Shown one piece after another: positions 29,139-38,708 of a stretch of DNA of 64,000 bases. The stretch's first letter is position 1. Each line of letters opens with the position of its first letter. This stretch comes from Serratia nevei (GTDB lineage Bacteria > Pseudomonadota > Gammaproteobacteria > Enterobacterales > Enterobacteriaceae), in the NCBI RefSeq assembly GCF_037948395.1, contig NZ_CP149940.1:2418001-2482000 (forward strand), written 5' to 3'. The notes under the pieces were generated by a model. That model was given only the letters and a program-made list of their open reading frames with translations. It was not told the origin of the DNA and did no database searches. Made by a program: the position numbers and the translations under genes.

Positions 29139-29954
29139 ATGGGCAATTCGGCATTTATGCATCGTTTTGACGCATTGGGCGGGCTTGAACTGCTCGTCGC
29201 GGACTTTTCAGACCATCGGTTTGACGTGCATTGGCATGATACCTGGTCGATTGGCGTGGTCCTGCGCGGCGCCAATAACAACAGCGCCAAAGGCGATGCC
29301 GACGGTATCGTCAGCCGCGGGCAAGTCAGCCTCATCGCGCCGGGGCAGATGCATGCCGGGACGGTGCTGGGAGAAGAGGGATGCCATTATTTCATGTTTT
29401 ACCCCAGCCACGAGATGCTGCTGGACGTGGCGGAAAACATGGAGATGCCACTGCCGTCGGCAGTGAAGGGGAAGCATATCGACCATGCGCCTTTCGCCAA
29501 CCGGCTGTGTGAGGCCGCGACGGTATTGACCGCGGCGCAATCCAGCCGTTTCGACCGGGAGGTGGCCTGGAGCCACTGTGTGGCGGATCTGCTGGCGGTG
29601 TGTTCCCCGCGGCGCGCGCCATTGGCAGATGCCGGCATCGCACCGGGCTTGCGCAGGGCGAAAGAGTATCTGCACGATAACCCGGCGCGGGAAGTGCGTC
29701 TGGAGAGGCTGGCGCAGGCTGCCGGTCTGTCCAGGTTTCACCTTTGCCGCCAGTTCTCGGCAACATTCGGCTTGTCGCCGAGCCGCTATCAGCGGCAGCT
29801 TAGGCTGCAGCAGGCGAAGGTTTTGCTATCCCGGGGCGGCGACATTGCGGAAATCGCCGTCGCCTGCGGGTTCGCCGATCAGTCGCACCTGGGCAGGGCG
29901 TTCAAGTCGAGTTACGGCGTGACGCCGCGCGGCTATCGCGATCGCTGCCTGTGA
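29139..29954 (+). CDS. AraC-family regulator with N-terminal cupin
   Basis: A 271-residue regulator. Residues 1-110 form a cupin-type sensor (HWHDTWSIGVVLRG) and residues 170-270 the two AraC helix-turn-helix motifs (LERLAQAAGLSRFHLCRQF and IAEIAVACGFADQSHLGRAF). It lies directly before the LysE-type exporter on the same strand, an arrangement common for AraC-controlled amino-acid exporters. Confidence 0.9.
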   Translation: MGNSAFMHRFDALGGLELLVADFSDHRFDVHWHDTWSIGVVLRGANNNSAKGDADGIVSRGQVSLIAPGQMHAGTVLGEEGCHYFMFYPSHEMLLDVAENMEMPLPSAVKGKHIDHAPFANRLCEAATVLTAAQSSRFDREVAWSHCVADLLAVCSPRRAPLADAGIAPGLRRAKEYLHDNPAREVRLERLAQAAGLSRFHLCRQFSATFGLSPSRYQRQLRLQQAKVLLSRGGDIAEIAVACGFADQSHLGRAFKSSYGVTPRGYRDRCL

Positions 29955-30021
29955 GCAATATCGTTCTATCTCGCCGACTTGCGGGGGCCGACAATGCGCC
30001 TATTTACGACGCGAGAAAATC

Positions 30022-30654
30022 ATGGTCATCGAATTATCCACGCTGGGTTTATTTGCCCTTTCGGCCGCCGTCTTAACGCTTATTCCCGGCGCTGATATGC
30101 TTTGCGCACTGTCCAATGCCGTCAGCCAGGGAACGAAAGCGGGGCTGATTACCGTATTGGGGGCGGTCACCGGGGTGATATGCCACGTCTGTTTTGCGAT
30201 TGCCGGCGTCACGGCGCTGATCGCCTCTTCGCCGCTGCTGTATCAGCTTTTCGTCATCGGCGGCGCGCTGTACATCATGTGGGTCGGGTTGGGTATTTTT
30301 ACCCAGGCAAATGCGATTGGCCTGGAAAGCCACGGCGAGCGCAAAAGCCGCAAAAGGCTCTATTCGCAAGGATTGCTGACCAACCTGCTTAACCCCAAGG
30401 CCATTATTTTCATGCTGGCGTTTATTCCGCAGTTTATTCGGGTAGAGGCGGGCAGGCCGGGAATGCAGATGCTGATATTAGGCATTGAGCTCATCATCAT
30501 CATGTTTCTGATCGAAGTTCCCCTGGTATTTCTGGCGGGAAAGATCGCGCTGAGTATAAAGCGGCGTCCGGTCATCGGGATTTATATCAATAAATGCTTC
30601 GGTGGCGTCATTCTGTTATTAGCCTGCGCCATTTTGGCCGCGCGTTTACTCTAA
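30022..30654 (+). CDS. LysE/RhtB-family amino-acid exporter
   Basis: A 210-residue inner-membrane protein with about six helices and the family motif TLIPGADMLCALSNAVSQG near the N-terminus. Relatives export threonine, homoserine, lysine or analogues. It starts 67 bp after the AraC gene and is likely under its control. The substrate is unknown. Confidence 0.88.
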   Translation: MVIELSTLGLFALSAAVLTLIPGADMLCALSNAVSQGTKAGLITVLGAVTGVICHVCFAIAGVTALIASSPLLYQLFVIGGALYIMWVGLGIFTQANAIGLESHGERKSRKRLYSQGLLTNLLNPKAIIFMLAFIPQFIRVEAGRPGMQMLILGIELIIIMFLIEVPLVFLAGKIALSIKRRPVIGIYINKCFGGVILLLACAILAARLL

Positions 30655-30781
30655 AAATGCCACTTCTCTTTTGGGCAAAGTTGTTCGTTCGATAAGGTTT
30701 TATGTTCGCCCCGTTATGCTGCACAGCGAGCATTTACCGTAATCTTCTCCCGAGTTTCACAGACACTGAGGAGAATGACGA

Positions 30782-31531
30782 ATGAAACGCTTTGAAAATA
30801 AAGTTGCCCTGGTGACGGGCAGTTCAAAGGGCATTGGCGCCGCCATTGCTAAACGCCTGGCGGCGGAAGGCGCCGTGGTTTTCATTAACTATTCCCGCGG
30901 GCGTGAAGATGCCAACCGGTTGGTTAAAGAGATCAATGAGCAGGGCGGCGTCGCTTTTCCGCTGCAGGCCAATGTCGGCATTGAGGCCGAAGTCAACGGC
31001 CTGATGCAAAACATTGTCGAGCAGTATGGTCGCCTGGACGTGCTGGTCAATAACGCCGGGGTTTATGCCACCAATAGCCTGGAAGCCTTCAGCGACGCGG
31101 AATATGAAAGGCACTTCAATTTAAATGTCAAAGGGCTGATTTATTGCTGCAAGGCGGCGGTCGCCGCCATGCCTGAATCGGGCGGCAGCATCGTCAATAT
31201 CAGCTCCAGCGTGACCTCGTTTACGCCGGCCAATTCGCTGGTGTATACCGCTTCCAAAGCCGCGGTGGACTCGATCACCAAGACGCTGGCCAATGAGCTT
31301 GGCGGGCGCAAGATCCGGGTCAATGCGGTCAATCCTGGCTTGGTCATCACGGAAGGCGTGCATGACAGCGGCTTTTTCGATACCGATTTTAAAACGCACA
31401 TTGAATCCATCACCCCGCTGGGGCGCATCGGCACACCGGAGGATATCGCCCCGGCCGTGGCCTATCTCGCCTCGGACGAGGCGGGTTGGGTGACCGGCGA
31501 GAGCCTGATCGTCGGCGGCGGTTTGCATTAA
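30782..31531 (+). CDS. Short-chain dehydrogenase/reductase, FabG-like
   Basis: A 249-residue SDR with nucleotide motif TGSSKGIG, structural NNAG, catalytic S in NISSSVTS and the Y and K of YTASKAAV. An AGGAG ribosome site lies before the ATG. The aldehyde dehydrogenase gene follows after 22 bp, so the pair probably oxidises an alcohol to an acid in two steps. Confidence 0.9.
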   Translation: MKRFENKVALVTGSSKGIGAAIAKRLAAEGAVVFINYSRGREDANRLVKEINEQGGVAFPLQANVGIEAEVNGLMQNIVEQYGRLDVLVNNAGVYATNSLEAFSDAEYERHFNLNVKGLIYCCKAAVAAMPESGGSIVNISSSVTSFTPANSLVYTASKAAVDSITKTLANELGGRKIRVNAVNPGLVITEGVHDSGFFDTDFKTHIESITPLGRIGTPEDIAPAVAYLASDEAGWVTGESLIVGGGLH

Positions 31532-31553
31532 TTTAGCGAAGAATGGAACAGAA

Positions 31554-33017
31554 ATGACATTAGATAAAGCCTACGGGCCACTGATTAACGGCGTATTCGA
31601 GCTGGATGGCACGGACATTCATCCCGTGATTTCCCCCTCGACCGGGGAGCGTCTGGCGGATTTGCACTACTGCAACGAACGGGACGTCGAGCGCGCCGTG
31701 TTGGCGGCGGAAGCGGCTTTCCCCGCCTGGAAGGCATTAGGGCAGCAGGCCCGCGCTCGCCTGATGGCGCAGCTGGCGGATGTGCTGGAAAGCGATCTGG
31801 AAAGAATGGCGCAAATCGACGCGCGGGATGTGGGCCGCTGTATCAGCGAAGTGCGCCGCGATTATCAAACGGCGGTCAGACATTATCGCTATTTCGCCGC
31901 AGTTGTCATGGGGCACGAAGACAGCGGCAGAAGCATCGCGGACGGCTACAGCCTGGCGAAACGCGAGCCGCTCGGCGTCTGCGGGCAGATTATCCCCTGG
32001 AATGCGCCGGCGATCATGGCGGCGTTCAAGCTGGCGCCGGCGCTGGTGACCGGCAACACGGTGGTACTGAAGGCCGATGAAAACGCCTCGCTCTCCACGC
32101 TGGAGCTGGGCAAGATGATCGCCAACATTTTCCCTGCCGGCGTCGTCAACATCATTACCGGGCTCGGGAGCGTGGCGGGGGCGGCGCTGACCGGCAACCG
32201 CAAGGTGCGCAAGCTTTCGTTCACCGGCAGCACGGAGGTGGGCAAGCGGGTGGCCAAGGCCGCCGCGGAGCGGCTGGTGCCCGTCACGCTGGAGCTGGGC
32301 GGGAAGAGCCCCAATATTGTGTTCCCGGACATCGAAGACCTGGACGCGGTGGTGGACAACGTGACCTTTGCCGCCATCCACAATAACGGTCAGTCCTGCC
32401 TGGCGGGCACCCGGCTGTTCGTTCACGCGGACATTTACGACCGTTTCAGCGCCAAACTGGTGACGGCTTTCGAACGGGTGCGCGTCGGTTCACCGCTGGC
32501 CGAGCAATCCCGGGTCAGCTGCCTGGTTTCTGAGAAGCAGGGCGAGCGGGTGCTGGCTTATATTCGGACCGGCCTCGAGGAGGGCGCCACCCTGCTGACC
32601 GGCGGCAAACGCCGCGCCGTCGCCGGCTGCGAGCATGGCTACTTCATTGAGCCGACGATCTTTGCTGCGGAAAATGGCATGCGCATTTGCCAGGAAGAAA
32701 TTTTCGGGCCGGTGCTGACGCTGATCAAATGGTCAGACTACGACGAGATGATCGCCCAGGCTAACGACAGCGAATATGGGCTGGCGTCGGGGATCTACAC
32801 CCGCAGCCTGAAAAACGCCCTGGCGACCGCAGACCGGCTGGAAGCCGGGTCCGTATGGATCAACCGCTACTCGAACATTACCGATGGCACCGCGTTCGGC
32901 GGTTACAAGAACAGCGGGATCGGCCGCGAGTTCTGCAAAGAAACGCTCAATGCCTACACGCAAATAAAAACCATCACGCTGCAGACGGATCTGCCCGCGG
33001 CCTGGTTTGCAGAATAA
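31554..33017 (+). CDS. NAD(P)-dependent aldehyde dehydrogenase
   Basis: A 487-residue member of the aldehyde dehydrogenase superfamily. Visible motifs: the IPWNAP cofactor region, FTGSTEVGK, the catalytic glutamate in LELGGKSPN and the catalytic cysteine in GQSCLAG. It is second in an operon with the SDR at 30782. The convergent AraC gene at 33057 is a candidate regulator. Confidence 0.92.
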   Translation: MTLDKAYGPLINGVFELDGTDIHPVISPSTGERLADLHYCNERDVERAVLAAEAAFPAWKALGQQARARLMAQLADVLESDLERMAQIDARDVGRCISEVRRDYQTAVRHYRYFAAVVMGHEDSGRSIADGYSLAKREPLGVCGQIIPWNAPAIMAAFKLAPALVTGNTVVLKADENASLSTLELGKMIANIFPAGVVNIITGLGSVAGAALTGNRKVRKLSFTGSTEVGKRVAKAAAERLVPVTLELGGKSPNIVFPDIEDLDAVVDNVTFAAIHNNGQSCLAGTRLFVHADIYDRFSAKLVTAFERVRVGSPLAEQSRVSCLVSEKQGERVLAYIRTGLEEGATLLTGGKRRAVAGCEHGYFIEPTIFAAENGMRICQEEIFGPVLTLIKWSDYDEMIAQANDSEYGLASGIYTRSLKNALATADRLEAGSVWINRYSNITDGTAFGGYKNSGIGREFCKETLNAYTQIKTITLQTDLPAAWFAE

Positions 33018-33056
33018 GGATAAGACCGGCACAGGGACGTGCCGCCGTTGGCTGCT

Positions 33057-33971
33057 TCAGGAAATATGGCTGCCGATATAACTCCTTGGCGACGCGCCCA
33101 TGCTTTTCTTGAACGCGGTGCTGAAGGCGCTTTCCGATTCATATCCCAGGTCAAAGGCGATCTGGGATATTTTTTCTTTATTGGCGACCATTCGCTCGAT
33201 GGCCAGGCTAAAACGCCAGATGCGAATGTATTCGTTGACGCTGTAGCCGGCCAGCTTTCTGAAGCGGGTGGTGAAGGCGGTGCGCGACATGCCGGCCACG
33301 CCGGCGAGCTCGTCCAGGCGCCATTTTCTGCCCGGCTGGTCGTGTATGCGGGTCAGCGCGAGGCCAATATGTTTGTCCGCCATCGCGTAAAACCAGCCCT
33401 CGCCGCGGCCGAGCGCGCCGGAAGAGAGCAGCATGCGCAGCGCCTGCGTCAAAATGATCTGCAGCAGATGCTCGGTGATGAGTTCACTGCCCGGGCCGGG
33501 ATTCTCTATCTCCGACGAGAGGCGGCTCAGGAAATCCTTGATGCCGGCGTTCTCCTCCCGCTGCGTTTTGATCACGATGGGTTCGGGCAGGCTGGTGATA
33601 AAGCGGAAGGTATCGTTGATCTGAAATACGAAGCGGCAACCCACAAAGGAGAAATCGCACCCGCCGTTGCTGAAGCATGATGAGCGGTCTTTCATCACGT
33701 GAATTTTTGTTATATCGATGGCCGGCGCGTTAGGGTGATCAAAAATGCTGAATTCGCGCCCGCTGGATAAGATCAGCACATCGCCTTGTTCAATCGGGTA
33801 ACTGTTGGCGTCGCCCGCCAGTTTAATGAAAAAGGATCCGCGCTTGGCGATATAAATTTTCATCCCGGAATAGTCGGGAAACAGCGCTTTGGTATTAGCG
33901 CTCATGTCAAACGTCACAATTTTCTGGCTGCTGATTTTTAGCCTGGAAACAATATCGGATAGCGGATCCAT
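33057..33971 (-). CDS. AraC-family transcriptional regulator
   Basis: A 304-residue protein with an N-terminal cupin-like sensor domain and C-terminal AraC DNA-binding domain (LDELAGVAGMSRTAFTTRF and ISQIAFDLGYESESAFSTAF). The reading direction makes it convergent with the SDR/ALDH operon and divergent from the MFS gene at 34197, so it could serve both. The upstream region holds a palindrome at 34133. Confidence 0.9.
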   Translation of the reverse strand: MDPLSDIVSRLKISSQKIVTFDMSANTKALFPDYSGMKIYIAKRGSFFIKLAGDANSYPIEQGDVLILSSGREFSIFDHPNAPAIDITKIHVMKDRSSCFSNGGCDFSFVGCRFVFQINDTFRFITSLPEPIVIKTQREENAGIKDFLSRLSSEIENPGPGSELITEHLLQIILTQALRMLLSSGALGRGEGWFYAMADKHIGLALTRIHDQPGRKWRLDELAGVAGMSRTAFTTRFRKLAGYSVNEYIRIWRFSLAIERMVANKEKISQIAFDLGYESESAFSTAFKKSMGASPRSYIGSHIS

Positions 33972-34132
33972 TATTACCTGCTTGTCTGATGCGTTTACTG
34001 TTGAGCATAGTCGCTATTGCGCCAGGGTTATGCATGATCCCGGCAGTGCGGCGAGGTGAACGCATTATGGGTGAGGCGCCAGCCGGTGTACAGGCTATCC
34101 CGCCGTCCTGTCCGAACGATAAGAAAAAAAGT

Positions 34133-34150
34133 GCGAACGCGAAAGTTCGC
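34133..34150. promoter_or_regulatory. Inverted repeat upstream of the MFS gene
   Basis: GCGAAC (34133-34138) and GTTCGC (34145-34150) flank a 6-base spacer, 47 bp before the MFS start. It may be an operator or a leader hairpin; there is no T-run, so it is not a terminator. Confidence 0.35.
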
Positions 34151-34196
34151 GATCCGGTCGGGTGCTACGATCGGTATTTTCCATGATGGTGGCATA

Positions 34197-35399
34197 ATGA
34201 CTTCTGACCAGACAAACCGCAGCCAGGTGAGCCTATTGGCGGCGTTGACGATCGCTTTATTTTTTATCTTGTTGAACAGCGGCTCTCCTACGCCGTTATA
34301 TCCCCTCTATCAAGAAACCCTTGGCCTGAGTAATATCGACCTGACCTTCATTTTCTCTTCCTATGGGTTTGGCGTATTGCTGGCCTTGTTTTTATCACGC
34401 AGGCTCACCATCACCGATAAAAATGCCCGGCTGCTGGTGGTGGTGTCGCTGATGGTGGTGGTGGTGCCAACGCTGTGCTTTTCCTTTGCTCGTTCTTTGC
34501 AGGCGCTGTGCCTGTTCAGGTTTATCTCCGGTTTAGGGGCCGGTACGGCCACGGCCATCATCAACATCTTGTTGATTAACGTCAGCCGCGGCGACAGCGC
34601 CAAACGCGCCGCGCTGTTGGGTAGCCTGGCTTTGGTGACCGGCCTGGCGCTGGGCCCGGTGATCAGCAGCGTTTACGCCCAGCTGGCGTTTTACCCGCTC
34701 ACTTCGCCGGCGGTGACCATCGCCGCATTGGTTTTCCTCTCTGCGATCGCCATCGTCCTGCTTTGGCCGAAGAAAGGATTGCCTACCCTCGGCGTTGCGG
34801 ACACGAAAACGGCAGAAAAGGGCGCCGGTTTTAGCCAACCGCTGTTCTATCTGCTTGCGCTGTGCGTGTTTATCTCCTGGTCATACGCCGCGCTGATCCT
34901 GTCGTTGGGGCCGACGGCCGCGATCCAGGTCTTCGGGCTCCAGTCACCCGCGGGCTTTGGCTATATCGCCACCGGTTATTTACTGGTGGCCGGCGTGGTG
35001 CAGTTCACGATCCCGCGTTTTCTGAAGCCTGAGTTTTCTTTGGTGCTAGGGCTGATTGCGCAGGTTTTCTCTATGGTGATGATGACCATGGCGCTCGAAA
35101 GCGGTTCTGTGGCCAGCGCGGCGGTGAGTCTGGCGCTGTCCGGCTTCTCATACGGCGCGGTTTTTGTGGGCGGTGCCATCCTGGTCAATAAGCTCTCGCT
35201 AGCGGCGCCAGGGTGGAACGCGGTGTCGAAGTTTTACTTTATCGTCTATTTGTTCAATATCATGCCGCCGGCCGCAGGTTGGCTGGCGGATAAAATAGGG
35301 GTAGTGGGCGCCTTGTTCGCCGCCATTGTCCTTTTTATGGCGATATACATCGCCTTTGCCGTGCTGGCGCTGTGGGCGCTGTTGCTGAGAAAGGCCTGA
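34197..35399 (+). CDS. MFS transporter, drug or metabolite exporter type
   Basis: A 400-residue, 12-helix transporter that opens with a polar TSDQTNRSQ segment and helix LLAALTIALFFILLN. The ATG at 34197 is chosen; the in-frame extension back to 34056 is basic and lacks membrane character. The SPTPLYPLYQ motif after helix 1 is found in a group of small exporters of unknown substrate. It is divergent from the AraC gene. Confidence 0.88.
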   Translation: MTSDQTNRSQVSLLAALTIALFFILLNSGSPTPLYPLYQETLGLSNIDLTFIFSSYGFGVLLALFLSRRLTITDKNARLLVVVSLMVVVVPTLCFSFARSLQALCLFRFISGLGAGTATAIINILLINVSRGDSAKRAALLGSLALVTGLALGPVISSVYAQLAFYPLTSPAVTIAALVFLSAIAIVLLWPKKGLPTLGVADTKTAEKGAGFSQPLFYLLALCVFISWSYAALILSLGPTAAIQVFGLQSPAGFGYIATGYLLVAGVVQFTIPRFLKPEFSLVLGLIAQVFSMVMMTMALESGSVASAAVSLALSGFSYGAVFVGGAILVNKLSLAAPGWNAVSKFYFIVYLFNIMPPAAGWLADKIGVVGALFAAIVLFMAIYIAFAVLALWALLLRKA

Positions 35400-35886
35400 C
35401 GTTTCCGGCGTTGGGGAAGGGCTTTACAAGACCCCCTGGCTTTCATAAGCTTGGCGGCGTGTTTTGGCGCTGATGGTTGGCGATGGTCGCGCATAACAGC
35501 GGCTGCCGGCGAACACTCTGCTTTAACACGCCATGTTTTACATAGGTTCAGGTAAGAGAACGGCCCCATCGATGATTGCCGGCGCCCATAGAAGTCGGGC
35601 GTTGCAGTGAGGATGGGGTGATGCCGTGCCGGCTTCGGTGATGAGAGGTGTCACCGGTTGCCGCACGCATAGGTTACTGACCTGTTGATGAATTTTTGGA
35701 TGGCCTGCCATCTAACTCATTACAGGATTAACAGATTGCGATGCTTACCCTAGATCATTCCTCGTTTCACCGCGTTTTTTACCGCATTCACTCCCCCTTC
35801 AGCGAGGCCTTCGCACCCATGCCGTCACTCACGGTGCGCGAAAAGGTGCTCGTTGGCCTGCATAAGTAACCCTTGGGAGCCATTTT
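35400..35886. other. Intergenic region before the adenosine deaminase operon
   Basis: These 487 bp contain no long gene. The first 300 bp show no clear feature. The right part is more AT-rich and should hold the operon promoter. A 42-codon open frame (35741-35869) is listed separately. Confidence 0.5.
35741..35869 (+). CDS. Possible 42-residue leader peptide or gene relic
   Basis: ATG at 35741 to TAA at 35867-35869, ending 17 bp before the adenosine deaminase start. The product (beginning MLTLDHSSFHRVFYRIHSPF) is aromatic- and histidine-rich and has no membrane helix. A recognisable ribosome site is missing. It could be an upstream leader frame or the tail of a lost gene; I do not recognise it. 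Confidence 0.3.
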   Translation: MLTLDHSSFHRVFYRIHSPFSEAFAPMPSLTVREKVLVGLHK

Positions 35887-36942
35887 ATGGAATGGAATGT
35901 AAACCAAACCACGCTCTCTCGAGCGCAGATGGTTTCCCTGCCGAAGGCGGAAGTGCATGTGCATCTGGAGGGCTGCTTTGAGCCGGAACAGCTCTCGGCC
36001 TGGGCGTTATCCTCGGGGATACCGATGCCCAGAAAGCAGGCCGAGCTGCTGAATTTTAACGGGCTTGCCGACTTTCTCGATTTCCTCGATTGGTCCTGCA
36101 GCCTGGTGAGCAGCCGCGAACGCCTGGCGCAGTTAAGCTACTCCTATGCACAACGGCTGTCGCGGGATGGCGGGCTGTACGCCGATCTGATTTTCAACCC
36201 GACCCATTGGAAAGCGTGGCGCGGCAGGCTCGGTGACATGATCGACGCGATTGACGCCGGTTTGCGCGCGGCCGAAGAAGATGGATTGGCGTCCGTTGGG
36301 CTGTGCGTCAGTTTGCTCCGCCGGCAAACCGCCGCCGAGGCGAGTGAGCTGGTGGATTTTTTAACCGCGCTGCGGCACCCCAGAGTGGTCGCGTTGTCCG
36401 TCGATGGCAATGAGGCCGTCACCAAAGGCAGCGGTGCGCGTTTCGCGCAGGCTTTCGCCCAGGCGGGCAGGGCCGGGTTGAAGCGAACCGTGCATGCCGG
36501 GGAGTCTAGCGGCGCAGAGGGCGTGCGCGACGCCATCTTGCTGCTGGGGGCCGACCGCATCGATCACGGCGTTCGGGCGATAGACGACCCGGCCGTCGTG
36601 GCGCTGTTGGCCGAACGGCGTATCCCCATCGGCGTATGCCTGACCTCGAACATCAAACTGGGCGTCTATCCCGGCTACGCGGAACATCCGCTGCGCCGGC
36701 TGCGGGATGCCGGGGTCATCGCGACCATCAATACCGACGACCCGGTCTTATTGCACACCACGTTGGTGGATGAATATCTGATCTGTCAGAGCGAATTTGC
36801 ATTTTCCACCCAGGATATCGTCGATGTGGCCCTGAATGCTTTTGCCGCCAGTTTCGCCGGCGACGAGGCAAAAACGGAGTATCGGAAGAAAATGGATCTT
36901 TGGGTTGCCTCTCTTAATACAGAAAATGGAGACAAGCGGTGA
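35887..36942 (+). CDS. Adenosine deaminase-family protein
   Basis: A 351-residue zinc amidohydrolase. The family motifs are all present: HVHLEG (metal), TVHAGES (catalytic glutamate), RIDHGVRA and INTDDPVL (final aspartate ligands). It deaminates adenosine or a related aminated purine. The nucleoside hydrolase gene overlaps its stop by 4 bp, so both act on the same nucleosides. Confidence 0.9.
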   Translation: MEWNVNQTTLSRAQMVSLPKAEVHVHLEGCFEPEQLSAWALSSGIPMPRKQAELLNFNGLADFLDFLDWSCSLVSSRERLAQLSYSYAQRLSRDGGLYADLIFNPTHWKAWRGRLGDMIDAIDAGLRAAEEDGLASVGLCVSLLRRQTAAEASELVDFLTALRHPRVVALSVDGNEAVTKGSGARFAQAFAQAGRAGLKRTVHAGESSGAEGVRDAILLLGADRIDHGVRAIDDPAVVALLAERRIPIGVCLTSNIKLGVYPGYAEHPLRRLRDAGVIATINTDDPVLLHTTLVDEYLICQSEFAFSTQDIVDVALNAFAASFAGDEAKTEYRKKMDLWVASLNTENGDKR

Positions 36943-37904
36943 GCGAGAAGAAAATAAAATTATATTTTGACTGCGATACCGGCATCGATGATGCGATGGC
37001 GCTGGGCTATTTGCTCGCAGAAAGCGACAAGGTGGATATTCTGGCGATCGGCACGGTTTGCGGCAACGTCGCCGCCGATGCCGGAGCCAGAAATACGCTG
37101 GAGCTTGCCCGCCTGGCCGGTTTTCCCGCGATCCCCGTCGCCGTGGGGGAACGGGACTACCTGCGCCAGGCGTATCTTTGCGATGTGCAGCATATACACG
37201 GTGACAACGGCATCGGCGACATCGCGCTGGAAGCCTCACACGCCAAGCTGGCGCCGCTGCCGGCCCCCGACCTGTTGGTTGAGCTGGCCAGAGCGCACCC
37301 GGGGGAGCTGGACATCTTGGCGACCGGCCCGCTGACCAACATCGCCAAAGCCTTGCAGCTTGAGCCCGCGCTAGGAGAGCTTATCGGCACGCTGACGATC
37401 ATGGGCGGTGCGGCTCTGGCGCCCGGCAACCGAACGCCCGTTGCGGAGGCGAATATTGCCTGCGATCCGGAGGCGGCGGCCATGGTGTTTAAGGCGATGA
37501 AGAATATCGTGATGGTGCCGCTTGATGTCACCATGTCGCATACCTTTGAAGAGGCGGATCGGCTCACACTGCTGTCGGCCGAGAGCCGGTTTGCGCAGGC
37601 GATAGGGCAAATGCTGGAGCGGTATATCCAGTTTTATATCAATACCTACGGCCGCAAAGCCTGCGCGCTGCACGATCCGGTGGCTGCGGTGTTGGCGGTG
37701 CAGGGCATCGGCGCCTGCCTTGCGCCTAACGTGAAGGTGACGATCGATGATTCCGACGGGCCAGGCCGCGGGCAAACCCTGTGTGATATGCGGGGACGAT
37801 ATATGAACTATCCGCCGCAGCCCGATGCCAACTGCCATGTGGTATTAAGCACCGAGCTTAATATGTCGGAGTTGCTGCTCGCGAAGCTGTTGTCGTTGGC
37901 GTAA
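36939..37904 (+). CDS. Inosine-uridine-type nucleoside hydrolase
   Basis: A 321-residue calcium-dependent N-ribohydrolase. The N-terminal aspartate cluster DCDTGIDDAMAL binds the metal and ribose; VATGPLTN-type segment reads LATGPLTNIA and the late ligand region is ALHDPVAAV. It cleaves nucleosides to base and ribose. Translationally coupled (ATGA overlap) to the adenosine deaminase gene: deamination followed by glycosidic cleavage would turn adenosine into hypoxanthine and ribose. Confidence 0.92.
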   Translation: MSEKKIKLYFDCDTGIDDAMALGYLLAESDKVDILAIGTVCGNVAADAGARNTLELARLAGFPAIPVAVGERDYLRQAYLCDVQHIHGDNGIGDIALEASHAKLAPLPAPDLLVELARAHPGELDILATGPLTNIAKALQLEPALGELIGTLTIMGGAALAPGNRTPVAEANIACDPEAAAMVFKAMKNIVMVPLDVTMSHTFEEADRLTLLSAESRFAQAIGQMLERYIQFYINTYGRKACALHDPVAAVLAVQGIGACLAPNVKVTIDDSDGPGRGQTLCDMRGRYMNYPPQPDANCHVVLSTELNMSELLLAKLLSLA

Positions 37905-37935
37905 TTCGTCTCTATCGACAACGTCTGAGTGTATA

Positions 37936-37957
37936 AGAGGCCTTTCCGGAGGCCTCT
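37936..37957. other. Perfect hairpin after the nucleoside operon
   Basis: AGAGGCCT (37936-37943) and AGGCCTCT (37950-37957) form an 8-bp stem with a 6-base loop. There is no T-run, so it may be a Rho-associated end or mRNA stabiliser. Confidence 0.6.
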
Positions 37958-38175
37958 GAATGAGCACTGAATAAGGGGGAAAGAGATCGGGCTGGATTTA
38001 TCGATCCGCAGAAGTGCGAATCCAAATCGATGGATGCGTTTGGTATTTGTTTAGCGCATGTTGAGTACAGTGTTTCCCCTGTGCAGTCTGATTATTGATG
38101 CGTTTTGCCGAATTAATCCGGGCCATAAAGTATTAACCAATCTTCCTTTTTTATTTTATATATGCGGAACATGTT

Positions 38176-38586
38176 GTGGGAAATGAAAATTTAACGTTGC
38201 ATCATGACAATGATGCACGCTCCTTTCTGGAGGGGCAGCTCGATAGATTTAATTCAAAGTTCATGGGGTTAAATGCTCACGAGTATGGTGTTTATTATAA
38301 AGACGGCGATGAGAAAATAATCGCGGGACTTTATGCAGAGTCTTACGGGGCCGTTTTTTACATCCATTATCTTTGGATTGATGAAGCGCAGCGCGGCCGG
38401 CGTTTAGGCCACCGTCTGCTGGAAGCTGCAGAGGCTCATGCCAGACAGTTGGGATGCGCCAGCGTCTCCGTGGACACGTTTAGCTTTCAGGCGCCCAATT
38501 TCTACCTGAAACAGGGTTTTCAAATGATTGGCGAGTTGGATTGCGGCAATGAAATAACACGCTCCTATCTGAACAAACAACTGTAA
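38176..38586 (+). CDS. GNAT-family N-acetyltransferase
   Basis: A 136-residue acetyltransferase. The acetyl-CoA pyrophosphate loop is in EAQRGRRLGHRLLEAA, preceded by the LWIDE strand and followed by SVDTFSFQAPNFYLKQGF. It starts with GTG at 38176 in an AT-rich 5' region that may hold its promoter. Substrate unknown. It is monocistronic. Confidence 0.85.
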   Translation: MGNENLTLHHDNDARSFLEGQLDRFNSKFMGLNAHEYGVYYKDGDEKIIAGLYAESYGAVFYIHYLWIDEAQRGRRLGHRLLEAAEAHARQLGCASVSVDTFSFQAPNFYLKQGFQMIGELDCGNEITRSYLNKQL

Positions 38587-38679
38587 TATCTGTTTTTTAT
38601 AAAAGGAATTCGGTTAACTCACTGAGAGCAAGGTGTTGTTCTTAATATGAAATATGACGCTTTGGCCGATGTGACGGAG

Positions 38680-38702
38680 GGCGAGGGAGTTTCTCCCTCG
38701 CC
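38680..38702. terminator. Strong hairpin at the end of the bicupin gene
   Basis: GGCGAGGGAG (38680-38689) and CTCCCTCGCC (38693-38702) form a perfect 10-bp stem with a TTT loop, 7 bp after the bicupin stop codon on the minus strand. There is no U-tract on either side. Confidence 0.6.
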
Positions 38703-38708
38703 GTGGCG

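Noticed and set aside
34056..34196. N-terminal extension of the MFS protein
   Set aside because: The added 47 residues are arginine-rich, contain the promoter-side palindrome and lack membrane character; the ATG at 34197 starts just before helix 1.
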